Positions 55,469 to 64,000 of a stretch of 64,000 nt of DNA are shown here, one piece after another. The translations under genes were made by a program, and so were the position numbers. The stretch is from Jiella avicenniae (GTDB lineage Bacteria > Pseudomonadota > Alphaproteobacteria > Rhizobiales > Rhizobiaceae): the NCBI RefSeq assembly GCF_021390325.1, contig NZ_JAJUWU010000001.1, forward strand, positions 186,001 through 250,000, in the 5' to 3' direction. Under the pieces are notes generated by a model that saw nothing but the letters and a program-made list of their open reading frames with translations, made no database searches and had not been told where the DNA came from. Each line of letters starts with the position of its first letter. The first letter of the stretch is position 1.

Positions 55469-56413
55469 ATGACGCTGGCGCTGGTCTTTCCCGGGCAAGG
55501 TAGCCAGGCCGTCGGAATGGGGCGGTCGCTGAGCGAGGCCTATGCCGAGAGCCGGGCGGTGTTCGAGGAAGTCGACGAGGCGCTGGGGGAAAAGCTCTCG
55601 GGGCTGATCTTCGAGGGGCCCGAAGACGTTTTGACCCTGACCGAAAACGCCCAGCCCGCCTTGATGGCCGTGTCGCTCGCTGCGGTGCGGGCGCTTCAGG
55701 TCGAAGGCTTCGACGTTGCCGAGGCGAGCTACGTCGCCGGCCACTCGCTCGGCGAGTATTCGGCGCTTGCCGCCGCCGGCGCCTTTGAGATCGGCGCAGC
55801 CGCAAGGCTGCTGCGCCTCCGCGGCCAGGCCATGCAGGCGGCGGTGGCGCCGGGCGAGGGCGCCATGGCGGCGATCCTCGGTCTCGATGCGGCGAGCGTC
55901 GCCGATCTCTGCGTCCGGGCGGCGGAGGGCGAGGTCCTGTCGCCGGCCAACGACAATGGCGGCGGCCAGATCGTCGTTTCCGGTGCGGCTGCGGCCGTTG
56001 CGCGGGCGGTGGCGCTTGCCCCGGAACTCGGGGCGAAGCGTGCGATCCCGCTGACCGTCTCCGCGCCGTTTCATTGCAGCCTGATGGCGCCGGCCGCCGA
56101 AAAGATGGCCGAGGCGCTGCGGACCGTTTCGATCGCCACGCCGGTCGTGCCGCTGGTCGCGAACGTGACGGCAGCGCCGACCAGCGACCCGGAGGCGATC
56201 CGCGACCAGCTCGTGCGGCAGGTCACCGGCGAGGTCCGGTGGCGCGAGAGCATGGAGTATCTCGCCGGCGCCGGCATCACCGACATCGTCGAAATCGGCA
56301 GCGGCAAGGTCCTGAGCGGTCTCGCCAAGCGAATCGACAAGCGGCTCTCGGCCCAGGCGATCGGAACCGCGGAGGCGGTCAGGGCCTTCGCAGAGAGTCG
56401 CCGGTCCGCCTGA
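55469..56413 (+). CDS. fabD: Malonyl-CoA:ACP transacylase
   Basis: FabD loads malonyl groups onto acyl carrier protein for fatty-acid elongation. The 314-residue enzyme shows FPGQGSQAVGMG at the N terminus, the active-site serine in GHSLGEYSALAAAG, and the catalytic histidine in APFHCSLM. GGAG stands about 8 bases before the ATG at 55469; an ATG seven codons upstream is less well placed. First gene of the fabD-fabG-acpP-fabF block. Confidence 0.96.
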   Translation: MTLALVFPGQGSQAVGMGRSLSEAYAESRAVFEEVDEALGEKLSGLIFEGPEDVLTLTENAQPALMAVSLAAVRALQVEGFDVAEASYVAGHSLGEYSALAAAGAFEIGAAARLLRLRGQAMQAAVAPGEGAMAAILGLDAASVADLCVRAAEGEVLSPANDNGGGQIVVSGAAAAVARAVALAPELGAKRAIPLTVSAPFHCSLMAPAAEKMAEALRTVSIATPVVPLVANVTAAPTSDPEAIRDQLVRQVTGEVRWRESMEYLAGAGITDIVEIGSGKVLSGLAKRIDKRLSAQAIGTAEAVRAFAESRRSA

Positions 56414-56470
56414 CGCGAGCCTGCGGCGCGCCAGGGAGTTCGCGCGAGGAAACGACCCGAGGAAACGACC

Positions 56471-57208
56471 ATGTTCGACTTGACCGGCCGCAAGGCCCTG
56501 ATCACCGGTGCCACCGGCGGGATCGGCGAGGCCATCGCCAGGGCGCTGCATGCGCAAGGGGCGACGGTGGGGTTGCACGGCACCCGGCGCGAGAAGCTCG
56601 ACGAGCTGGCATCCGCACTGGGCGACCGCTGTGCGGTGCTGCCGGCCAATCTCGCCGAGCGCGAGGGCCAGACGAAGCTCGCCGAAACCGCGATCGAGGC
56701 GCTGGGCGGCGTCGACATCCTGGTCAACAATGCCGGCATCACCAAGGACGGCCTGTTCGTGCGGATGTCCGACGCCGACTGGGACACCGTCCTCGAAATC
56801 GATCTCACAGCGGCGTTCCGGCTGACCCGCGAGCTGACCCATCCGATGATGCGCAAGCGCTTCGGGCGGATCATCAACGTCACGTCGGTCGTCGGCGTGA
56901 CGGGAAATCCCGGCCAGGCCAACTACTGCGCGGCCAAGGCGGGGATGGTGGGCTTTTCGAAGTCGCTCGCGCAGGAGATCGCCACGCGGGGCGTGACCGT
57001 GAACTGCATCGCCCCCGGCTTCATTTCCAGCGCCATGACGGATAAGCTGAACGACAAGCAGCGGGAGACGATCCTCGCGATGATTCCGACGAAGCGCATG
57101 GGGAACGCCGCCGACATCGCCAGCGCGGCCGTCTATCTCGCGTCCGAAGAGGCCGGCTACGTCACGGGGCAGACCATTCACGTCAATGGCGGAATGGCGA
57201 TGATCTGA
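56471..57208 (+). CDS. fabG: 3-oxoacyl-ACP reductase
   Basis: FabG reduces 3-oxoacyl-ACP with NADPH. The 245-residue SDR enzyme has the nucleotide motif TGATGGIGEAIA, NNAGITKDGLF, and the catalytic Ser/Tyr/Lys in INVTSVVG and YCAAKAG. It ends in GGMAMI, the usual FabG C terminus. It lies 58 bases after fabD. Confidence 0.97.
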   Translation: MFDLTGRKALITGATGGIGEAIARALHAQGATVGLHGTRREKLDELASALGDRCAVLPANLAEREGQTKLAETAIEALGGVDILVNNAGITKDGLFVRMSDADWDTVLEIDLTAAFRLTRELTHPMMRKRFGRIINVTSVVGVTGNPGQANYCAAKAGMVGFSKSLAQEIATRGVTVNCIAPGFISSAMTDKLNDKQRETILAMIPTKRMGNAADIASAAVYLASEEAGYVTGQTIHVNGGMAMI

Positions 57209-57384
57209 ACGGAGCAGGGATCTGTCCGAATCTTTTCCTTGCTGGGCCCGAATGAGACGTTCGGCGGGCGCGTCGGCCGGACGGGACGGCACCATTGGCG
57301 AGACCGGGAGAAGGTGCTAACGAGCCGCCCCATTGATTTTTCGGGGTGAACTTCATGGTGCGGCCGGCAAATCGGGACGCGCCG

Positions 57385-57412
57385 CTTGATAAAAGGCCGT
57401 CTCGCGTCTAAC
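57385..57412 (+). promoter_or_regulatory. Promoter candidate for acpP
   Basis: CTTGAT (57385-57390), 16-base spacer, TCTAAC (57407-57412), close to the alphaproteobacterial housekeeping pattern CTTGAC-N17-CTATAT. It would give a leader of about 28 bases before the acpP ATG, containing AGAGGA. It would allow acpP to be expressed above the upstream fab genes. Confidence 0.45.
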
Positions 57413-57446
57413 GAACGGCAAACGTCATCACAGCAGAGGAATGACA

Positions 57447-57683
57447 ATGAGCGATACCGCCGAGCGAGTGAAGAAGATCGTCGTCGAACATCTGGGCGTC
57501 GAGCAGGAAAAGGTCACCGAGAACGCCAGCTTCATCGACGATCTCGGGGCGGACAGCCTCGACACGGTCGAGCTCGTGATGGCGTTCGAAGAGGAGTTCG
57601 GCGTCGAGATTCCCGACGATGCGGCCGAAACGATCCTCACGGTCGGCGACGCCGTCAAGTTCATCGAGAAGAATCAGGCCTGA
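57447..57683 (+). CDS. acpP: Acyl carrier protein
   Basis: AcpP carries growing fatty acyl chains on a phosphopantetheine attached to a serine. The 78-residue acidic protein has the attachment motif [10 protein letters not shown] (serine 37) and the helices [11 protein letters not shown] and [25 protein letters not shown] stands 6 bases before the ATG at 57447; an ATG two codons earlier is ignored. It has its own promoter candidate. Confidence 0.98.
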   Translation: MSDTAERVKKIVVEHLGVEQEKVTENASFIDDLGADSLDTVELVMAFEEEFGVEIPDDAAETILTVGDAVKFIEKNQA

Positions 57684-57902
57684 TCGGCCGACGATCCCGT
57701 TCCGGGCTTCTCGCCCTGTCGCCTGCCGGCGGCCGGCGGTTGCCGGAACGATTGAAACGCTCGCGTTTCATCGGTTCTGGCGGAGCTTTTCGGTTCAGCC
57801 ATTCGGCTCCCCGGCAATGAGAGCCGGGGATCGGACGACCGGGGATCGATTGTCGGATCGGCTCCACGAAAGTCGGCCCGTCTTTCTGGCAAAAGAGCGG
57901 AT

Positions 57903-59168
57903 ATGAGACGAGTAGTCATCACCGGCGTCGGGATGGTCACACCCCTTGGCGCTGGCGCATCGGTCACCTGGAAGCGGCTTCTGGCCGGAGAGAGCGGCGC
58001 GGCGCGGATCGAGTCCTTCGAGGTCGCCGATCTGCCGTGCCAGATCGCCTGCCAGATCCCGCGCGGCGACGGCCACGACGGCACCTTCAATCCCGATCAG
58101 TGGATGGAGCCGAAGGAGCAGCGCAAGGTCGACGATTTCATCGTCTATGCCGTGGCTGCCGCGGCGGAGGCGCTCGACGATGCCGACTGGCATCCGGAGA
58201 CCTACGAAGACCAGATCACCACGGGCGTCCTCATCGGCTCCGGCATCGGCGGCCTGAGAGGTATCGAGAAGACCTCGCTGATCCTCGCCGAAAAAGGGCC
58301 GCGCCGGGTCTCGCCCTTCTTCATCCCGGGCAGCCTGATCAATCTCGCCTCCGGTCACGTGTCGATCCGAAACGGTCTCAAGGGGCCGAACCATTCGGTC
58401 GTCACCGCCTGCTCGACCGGCGCCCACGCCATCGGTGACGCCAGCCGCCTGATCGCCCTCGGCGATGCCGAAGTCATGGTCGCCGGCGGTGCCGAATCGC
58501 CGGTCGGCCGCCTGTCGCTCGCCGGCTTTTCGGCCTGCAAGGCCTTGTCGACCCACTTCAACGACGACCCGAAGCGCGGCTCCAGGCCCTACGACCGGGA
58601 CCGCGACGGCTTCGTCATGGGCGAGGGGGCCGGCGTCGTCGTGCTCGAAGAGCTCGAGCACGCCAAGGCCCGGGGCGCGCGCATCTATGCCGAGGTGATC
58701 GGCTACGGCATGTCGGGCGACGCCTATCACATCACCGCCCCGGCCGAGGACGGCGACGGCGCCTTCCGCTGCATGTCGGCGGCGCTGAAGCGGGCCGGCA
58801 TCACCGCGGCCGATCTCGACTACGTCAACGCTCACGGCACCTCGACGCCGATGGGCGACGAGATCGAACTCAGAGCCTTCGAGCGGCTCGTCGGCGAATC
58901 GGCGTCCGAGACCACCATGTCCTCGACCAAGTCGGCGATCGGCCATCTTCTCGGGGCCGCCGGTTCCGTCGAGGCGATCTTCTCGGTGCTGGCGATCCGC
59001 GACAACGTCGCGCCGCCGACCCTCAATCTCGACAATCCGTCCGTCGAGACGGCGATCGACCTCGTGCCGCACAAGAAGAAGGAGAAGAAGATCGACACCG
59101 TTCTGTCGAACTCCTTCGGCTTCGGCGGCACCAACGCCTCGCTGGTCCTGCGGCGCTTCGCCGAGTAG
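57903..59168 (+). CDS. fabF: 3-oxoacyl-ACP synthase II
   Basis: FabF condenses acyl-ACP with malonyl-ACP and is central in elongation. The 421-residue enzyme has the Cys-His-His triad in VTACSTGAHAI, YVNAHGTSTPMGD and SAIGHLLGAAG. Length and motifs are standard. It follows acpP by 219 bases. In many rhizobia the next gene is mltG; here a GST-like gene follows instead. Confidence 0.97.
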   Translation: MRRVVITGVGMVTPLGAGASVTWKRLLAGESGAARIESFEVADLPCQIACQIPRGDGHDGTFNPDQWMEPKEQRKVDDFIVYAVAAAAEALDDADWHPETYEDQITTGVLIGSGIGGLRGIEKTSLILAEKGPRRVSPFFIPGSLINLASGHVSIRNGLKGPNHSVVTACSTGAHAIGDASRLIALGDAEVMVAGGAESPVGRLSLAGFSACKALSTHFNDDPKRGSRPYDRDRDGFVMGEGAGVVVLEELEHAKARGARIYAEVIGYGMSGDAYHITAPAEDGDGAFRCMSAALKRAGITAADLDYVNAHGTSTPMGDEIELRAFERLVGESASETTMSSTKSAIGHLLGAAGSVEAIFSVLAIRDNVAPPTLNLDNPSVETAIDLVPHKKKEKKIDTVLSNSFGFGGTNASLVLRRFAE

Positions 59169-59294
59169 GACGAGGCCTGGCGGCAGAGTTTCACGGGGCG
59201 GATGGTCATGGCGATCATCCGCCCCTCTTTCGTTGAGGGCGTGCCCGGGGGAGGGCCGCCCGCCCGCAGCCCGCAGTCTGGAGGAGATTTTTCG

Positions 59295-59954
59295 ATGGCC
59301 CGCATGAAGCTCTTCTACGCGCCCGGCGCCTGTTCGCTCGCCTCGCACATCGCGCTGGAGGAGGCGGGTGCCGACTTCGAGGCCGTGCGGATCGATACCG
59401 CCGGCGGTCAGCAGCGTTCGCCGGACTATCTGAAGATCAATCCGAAGGGCCGCGTGCCGGCGCTCGCCGACGGCGACTTCGTCGTCACCGAGAACCCGGC
59501 GATCCTGCGCTACGTCGCGGTGACCCATCCGGAGGCGAGCCTCTGGCCCGCCGATCCGCATGGCGAGGCGCGCTGCGCCGAGTGGCTGGCCTTTCTCTCC
59601 TCCGGCGTTCATCCGAGCTACGCCCACATCCGCCGGGCCGAGCGCTATGCGACGACGGACGAGGGGCGCCGCGACGTCGTCGAGACCGGCAAGCGGGCGA
59701 CGCGCGAGATCTACCGGATGGTCGAGGACAAGCTTTCGGCCGCCGGCGACGACTGGACGGCGGGCGAAAATTATTCGGTGGCCGATCCCTATCTCCTGGT
59801 GTTCTGGAGCTGGGGCAACGGGTCCTTCCTCGGCTACGACATGGCCGGCGATTTTCCGGCATGGACGGCCCATGCCCGCCGGATGATGGCGCGTCCGGCG
59901 GTGCGGGCGGCCTTCGAGCGTGAGGGCCTGAAGCTCCCCGCGTTCGGCGCCTGA
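59295..59954 (+). CDS. Glutathione S-transferase
   Basis: A 219-residue cytosolic GST. The thioredoxin-like N domain has the bacterial GST opening KLFYAPGACSLASHIALEEAG and the conserved cis-proline and glutathione contacts in KGRVPALADGDFVVTENPAIL. The all-helical C domain includes GENYSVADPYLLVFW, with the typical capping SVADPYL motif. It resembles GstA/beta-class enzymes with a cysteine (GACS) at the active site. GGAGG lies before the ATG with a somewhat long spacing. Confidence 0.9.
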   Translation: MARMKLFYAPGACSLASHIALEEAGADFEAVRIDTAGGQQRSPDYLKINPKGRVPALADGDFVVTENPAILRYVAVTHPEASLWPADPHGEARCAEWLAFLSSGVHPSYAHIRRAERYATTDEGRRDVVETGKRATREIYRMVEDKLSAAGDDWTAGENYSVADPYLLVFWSWGNGSFLGYDMAGDFPAWTAHARRMMARPAVRAAFEREGLKLPAFGA

Positions 59955-59971
59955 GACGAGGCGGACTGCCC

Positions 59972-59995
59972 GAAGCCGGCGACGTTGCCGGCTTC
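59972..59995 (+). terminator. Hairpin after the GST gene
   Basis: A perfect 9-bp stem GAAGCCGGC/GCCGGCTTC with a six-base loop begins 18 bases after the GST stop; a short T-rich stretch (ATTTTTG) follows 17 bases later. It probably separates the fab/GST block from clpB. Confidence 0.55.
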
Positions 59996-60157
59996 CGCAG
60001 GGCGTAACATTTTTGCAACGATTGTTGCCGCCGCCTCTTCCGGCGTGGTTTCTCCGCTCCCATATCTGTCGCGGGCGGCTCGCCGATCGCGGGAGCCGGA
60101 CTCCGGGAACGGCGCCGTGTGCCTTTGAAGAGGGCGCGGCGCAGAGAGGAGAGATCC

Positions 60158-62779
<2,622 letters not shown>

Positions 62780-62807
62780 ACCTCCGGCGCCATCGCTGAA
62801 ACGAATG

Positions 62808-62838
62808 AACGGCGTGGTCCCGACGGGGCCGCGCCGTT
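62808..62838 (+). terminator. Hairpin after clpB
   Basis: A composite stem, AACGGCG/CGCCGTT outside and GGTCCC/GGGGCC inside (one G-T pair), follows clpB by 28 bases. It ends just before the AT-rich ArsR-gene promoter, with only a short TTT afterwards. Confidence 0.6.
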
Positions 62839-62866
62839 ACGTTTGAGCTCAACTCATCGGAAGGGG

Positions 62867-62896
62867 CTTGCGAATCAAATAAGTTTTCACTTATCT
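62867..62896 (+). promoter_or_regulatory. ArsR-gene promoter with embedded operator
   Basis: A -35-like CTTGCG (62867-62872) and -10-like TTATCT (62891-62896) are 18 bases apart. Between and overlapping them is the perfect inverted repeat ATAAGT-TTTC-ACTTAT (62879-62894), a likely autoregulatory operator. Transcription starting 7 bases after the -10 would begin at or next to the ATG at 62904, implying a leaderless mRNA; no Shine-Dalgarno is present. Confidence 0.65.
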
Positions 62897-62903
62897 ATTG
62901 GCC

Positions 62904-63218
62904 ATGAACGACGACGACATCTTCCGCGCCCTCGGCGATCCGACCCGACGGGCGATCTTCGAAAAGCTCGCCACCGGCGCGATGAACGCCAGTGCCTTGC
63001 GGGAGGGCATGGCCATATCGCAGCCGGCGATGTCCCAGCATCTCGCCGTTCTGCGCAATGCCAATCTCGTGCGCGAGGAGAGGCAGGGCCGCTTCGTCAA
63101 TTACGAGGTCGATCCGGATGGCTTGGCGCTGATCGCCGGCTGGCTGGCGAAATATCGCGCCTACTGGCCGGCGCGCATCGACGCTTTGAAGGATCTGTTG
63201 AAGGACATGGACCAATGA
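62904..63218 (+). CDS. ArsR-family transcriptional repressor
   Basis: A 104-residue winged-helix regulator: DIFRALGDPTRRAIFEKLATG, recognition helix ISQPAMSQHLAVLRNANLV, and the wing REERQGRFVNYEVDPDG. No metal-binding CxC or other ligand cysteines are present, so it is not a classical arsenic or zinc sensor; the group paired with SRPBCC/AHSA1 proteins usually regulates its own operon. A TTG at 62898 would add two residues. It is translationally coupled to the next gene (ATGA). Confidence 0.9.
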   Translation: MNDDDIFRALGDPTRRAIFEKLATGAMNASALREGMAISQPAMSQHLAVLRNANLVREERQGRFVNYEVDPDGLALIAGWLAKYRAYWPARIDALKDLLKDMDQ

Positions 63219-63571
63219 CCCAGGAGACGGATCGTGAGCCCGAGGCGGGACTGACGCTCGAATACGTCCTCGACGCCGCGCCCGAAAAGGTCTGGCGAGC
63301 CCTGACGATCGGCGCTCTGCGGGAGAGATGGCTGTCTGCAGGAGCGACCGTCGACCCGGTCCCGCTCGCATCGATCGAAGGGGAGGAGGTGCGCTACCGC
63401 ATGCGGGACGACATGCCGCCGTTTCTGGAAAGCGAGGTGACCTTCCAGCTCCGGCCCGACGAGGCGGGCGGTACGCGTTTGACCATCGTCCATACTCTGA
63501 CCGACGTCCGGCTCGTCTCGGCACCCAAGCCGGCCAACGCCAACCGGCCGCCTCTCATGCGCGCCGCCTGA
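63215..63571 (+). CDS. SRPBCC/AHSA1-like ligand-binding protein
   Basis: A 118-residue protein of the START-like/AHSA1 superfamily: LTLEYVLDAAPEKVWRALTIGALRERWLSAGA forms the first strand and helices, ESEVTFQLRPDEAGGTRLTIVHTLTD the central strands. It is shorter than typical AHSA1 proteins (about 140 to 160 residues); the C-terminal helix that closes the cavity seems missing or rudimentary, ending in ANANRPPLMRAA. Coupled to the ArsR gene. Its ligand is unknown. Confidence 0.8.
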   Translation: MTQETDREPEAGLTLEYVLDAAPEKVWRALTIGALRERWLSAGATVDPVPLASIEGEEVRYRMRDDMPPFLESEVTFQLRPDEAGGTRLTIVHTLTDVRLVSAPKPANANRPPLMRAA

Positions 63572-63614
63572 CGCGCCGAGACAGTCCTGAGATTCGAACG
63601 GAAGGAGGTCGCCG

Positions 63615-64000
63615 ATGCGCGACACGATGCAACTCGTCCCGATGGTGGTCGAGCAGTCCAGCCGGGGCGAGCGCTCCTTCGACATCTATTCGCGGCTTTT
63701 GCGCGAGCGGATCATCTTCCTGAACGGCGAGGTGAACGACACCTTGTCCGGGCTCGTCTGCGCCCAGCTTCTCTTCCTGGAAGCGGAAAGTCCCAAGCGG
63801 CCGATCCATCTCTACATCAACTCGCCGGGCGGCGTCGTCACCGCCGGCCTCGCGATGTACGACACCATGCGCTACATCTCCTCGCCGGTGCATACGCTCT
63901 GCATGGGCACCGCCCGCTCCATGGGCTCGTTCCTTCTGATGGCCGGCCAGCCGGGTGAGCGCGCCGCGCTGCCGAATGCCAGCCTGCACGTCCACCAACC
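63615..64000 (+). CDS. clpP: ATP-dependent Clp protease proteolytic subunit (3' end outside window)
   Basis: The first 128 residues of a ClpP-family serine protease; the gene continues past the window. GGAGG stands 7 bases before the ATG. N-terminal [28 protein letters not shown] and [18 protein letters not shown] are standard. The catalytic serine is S102 and histidine H127 (LHVHQP). Around the serine the sequence is [13 protein letters not shown] instead of the usual CxGQAASMGAxLL, so Gln and Ala are replaced by Thr and Arg. Possibly a second ClpP paralogue; the catalytic aspartate lies outside the window. Confidence 0.9.
   Translation, partial: MRDTMQLVPMVVEQSSRGERSFDIYSRLLRERIIFLNGEVNDTLSGLVCAQLLFLEAESPKRPIHLYINSPGGVVTAGLAMYDTMRYISSPVHTLCMGTARSMGSFLLMAGQPGERAALPNASLHVHQ

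Noticed and set aside
57795-59873. 692-codon minus-strand frame
   Set aside because: Antisense to fabF and the GST gene, whose motifs are unmistakable on the plus strand.
59996-60157. Heat-shock (RpoH) promoter for clpB
   Set aside because: A CCCATAT -10-like element exists near 60058, but no CTTG-type -35 box occurs at the required distance.

Overview
The window is high-GC DNA, gene-dense on both strands, with Shine-Dalgarno-led starts and many ATGA/GTGA stop-start overlaps. Gene content points to an alphaproteobacterium of the Rhizobiales/Hyphomicrobiales: families largely restricted to that group (DUF992, DUF1491, DUF5330, DUF6456), a DnaA-C-like HTH gene, a PHA-granule-type protein, Flp pilin genes and the fabD-fabG-acpP-fabF block. 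A complete pqqABCDE operon next to a serine-glyoxylate aminotransferase suggests a methylotroph with PQQ-dependent alcohol oxidation and a serine cycle. The genus cannot be fixed from the sequence alone.

Layout. 1-5.4 kb: end of an OmpA-domain gene, pqqABCDE (+), and sgaA (-) facing it. 5.6-11.9 kb: housekeeping genes (PH-domain protein, GNAT, purD, ubiA, an Sfp-type phosphopantetheinyl transferase coupled to a metallophosphoesterase, RNase D). 12-13.1 kb: two small secreted proteins, each with a hairpin terminator. 13.5-15.9 kb: a putative Tat-exported molybdopterin-domain-like protein coupled to a membrane GGDEF-EAL enzyme. 15.9-18.9 kb: nucleoside salvage operon deoB-add-upp (-). 19-22.3 kb: a partial Flp/Tad pilus locus (two TadE-type genes, a CpaC N-domain protein, the Flp pilin, the prepilin peptidase) without the assembly motor. 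22.4-27.3 kb: livK...livGFHM transporter operon (-), with a decayed second copy of the livK 3' end between livK and livG. 27.4-30.3 kb: DnaA-C-like HTH/DUF6456 pair, SufE, DUF5330. 30.7-33.6 kb: histidine kinase, peptidoglycan-binding protein, DUF1491. 33.7-36.8 kb: a 1056-residue ammonium-transporter/PAS/GGDEF/EAL fusion. 37-41.8 kb: homocysteine methyltransferase, two small unknown genes, an acetolactate-synthase-like ThDP enzyme, and a PHA-system protein. 42.3-45.1 kb: RhlE-type helicase and D,D-carboxypeptidase. 45.2-48.5 kb: copper genes (DUF2946, PCuAC), DUF427, betaine aldehyde dehydrogenase. 48.6-50.1 kb: ECF sigma/anti-sigma pair and a 52-residue membrane protein. 50.4-55.3 kb: a sugar-type ABC transporter with two large palindromic repeats between the binding-protein and permease genes. 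55.5-60 kb: fabD-fabG-acpP-fabF and a GST. 60.2-64 kb: clpB, an ArsR/SRPBCC pair with a visible operator, and the start of a ClpP-family gene.

The most unusual items are the ammonium-transporter/c-di-GMP fusion, the livK remnant, the translationally coupled molybdopterin-like/GGDEF-EAL pair, the palindromic repeat modules inside a transporter operon, and an apparently leaderless ArsR gene whose operator lies between its -35 and -10 boxes. No tRNA, rRNA, CRISPR array, insertion sequence or prophage was recognised.
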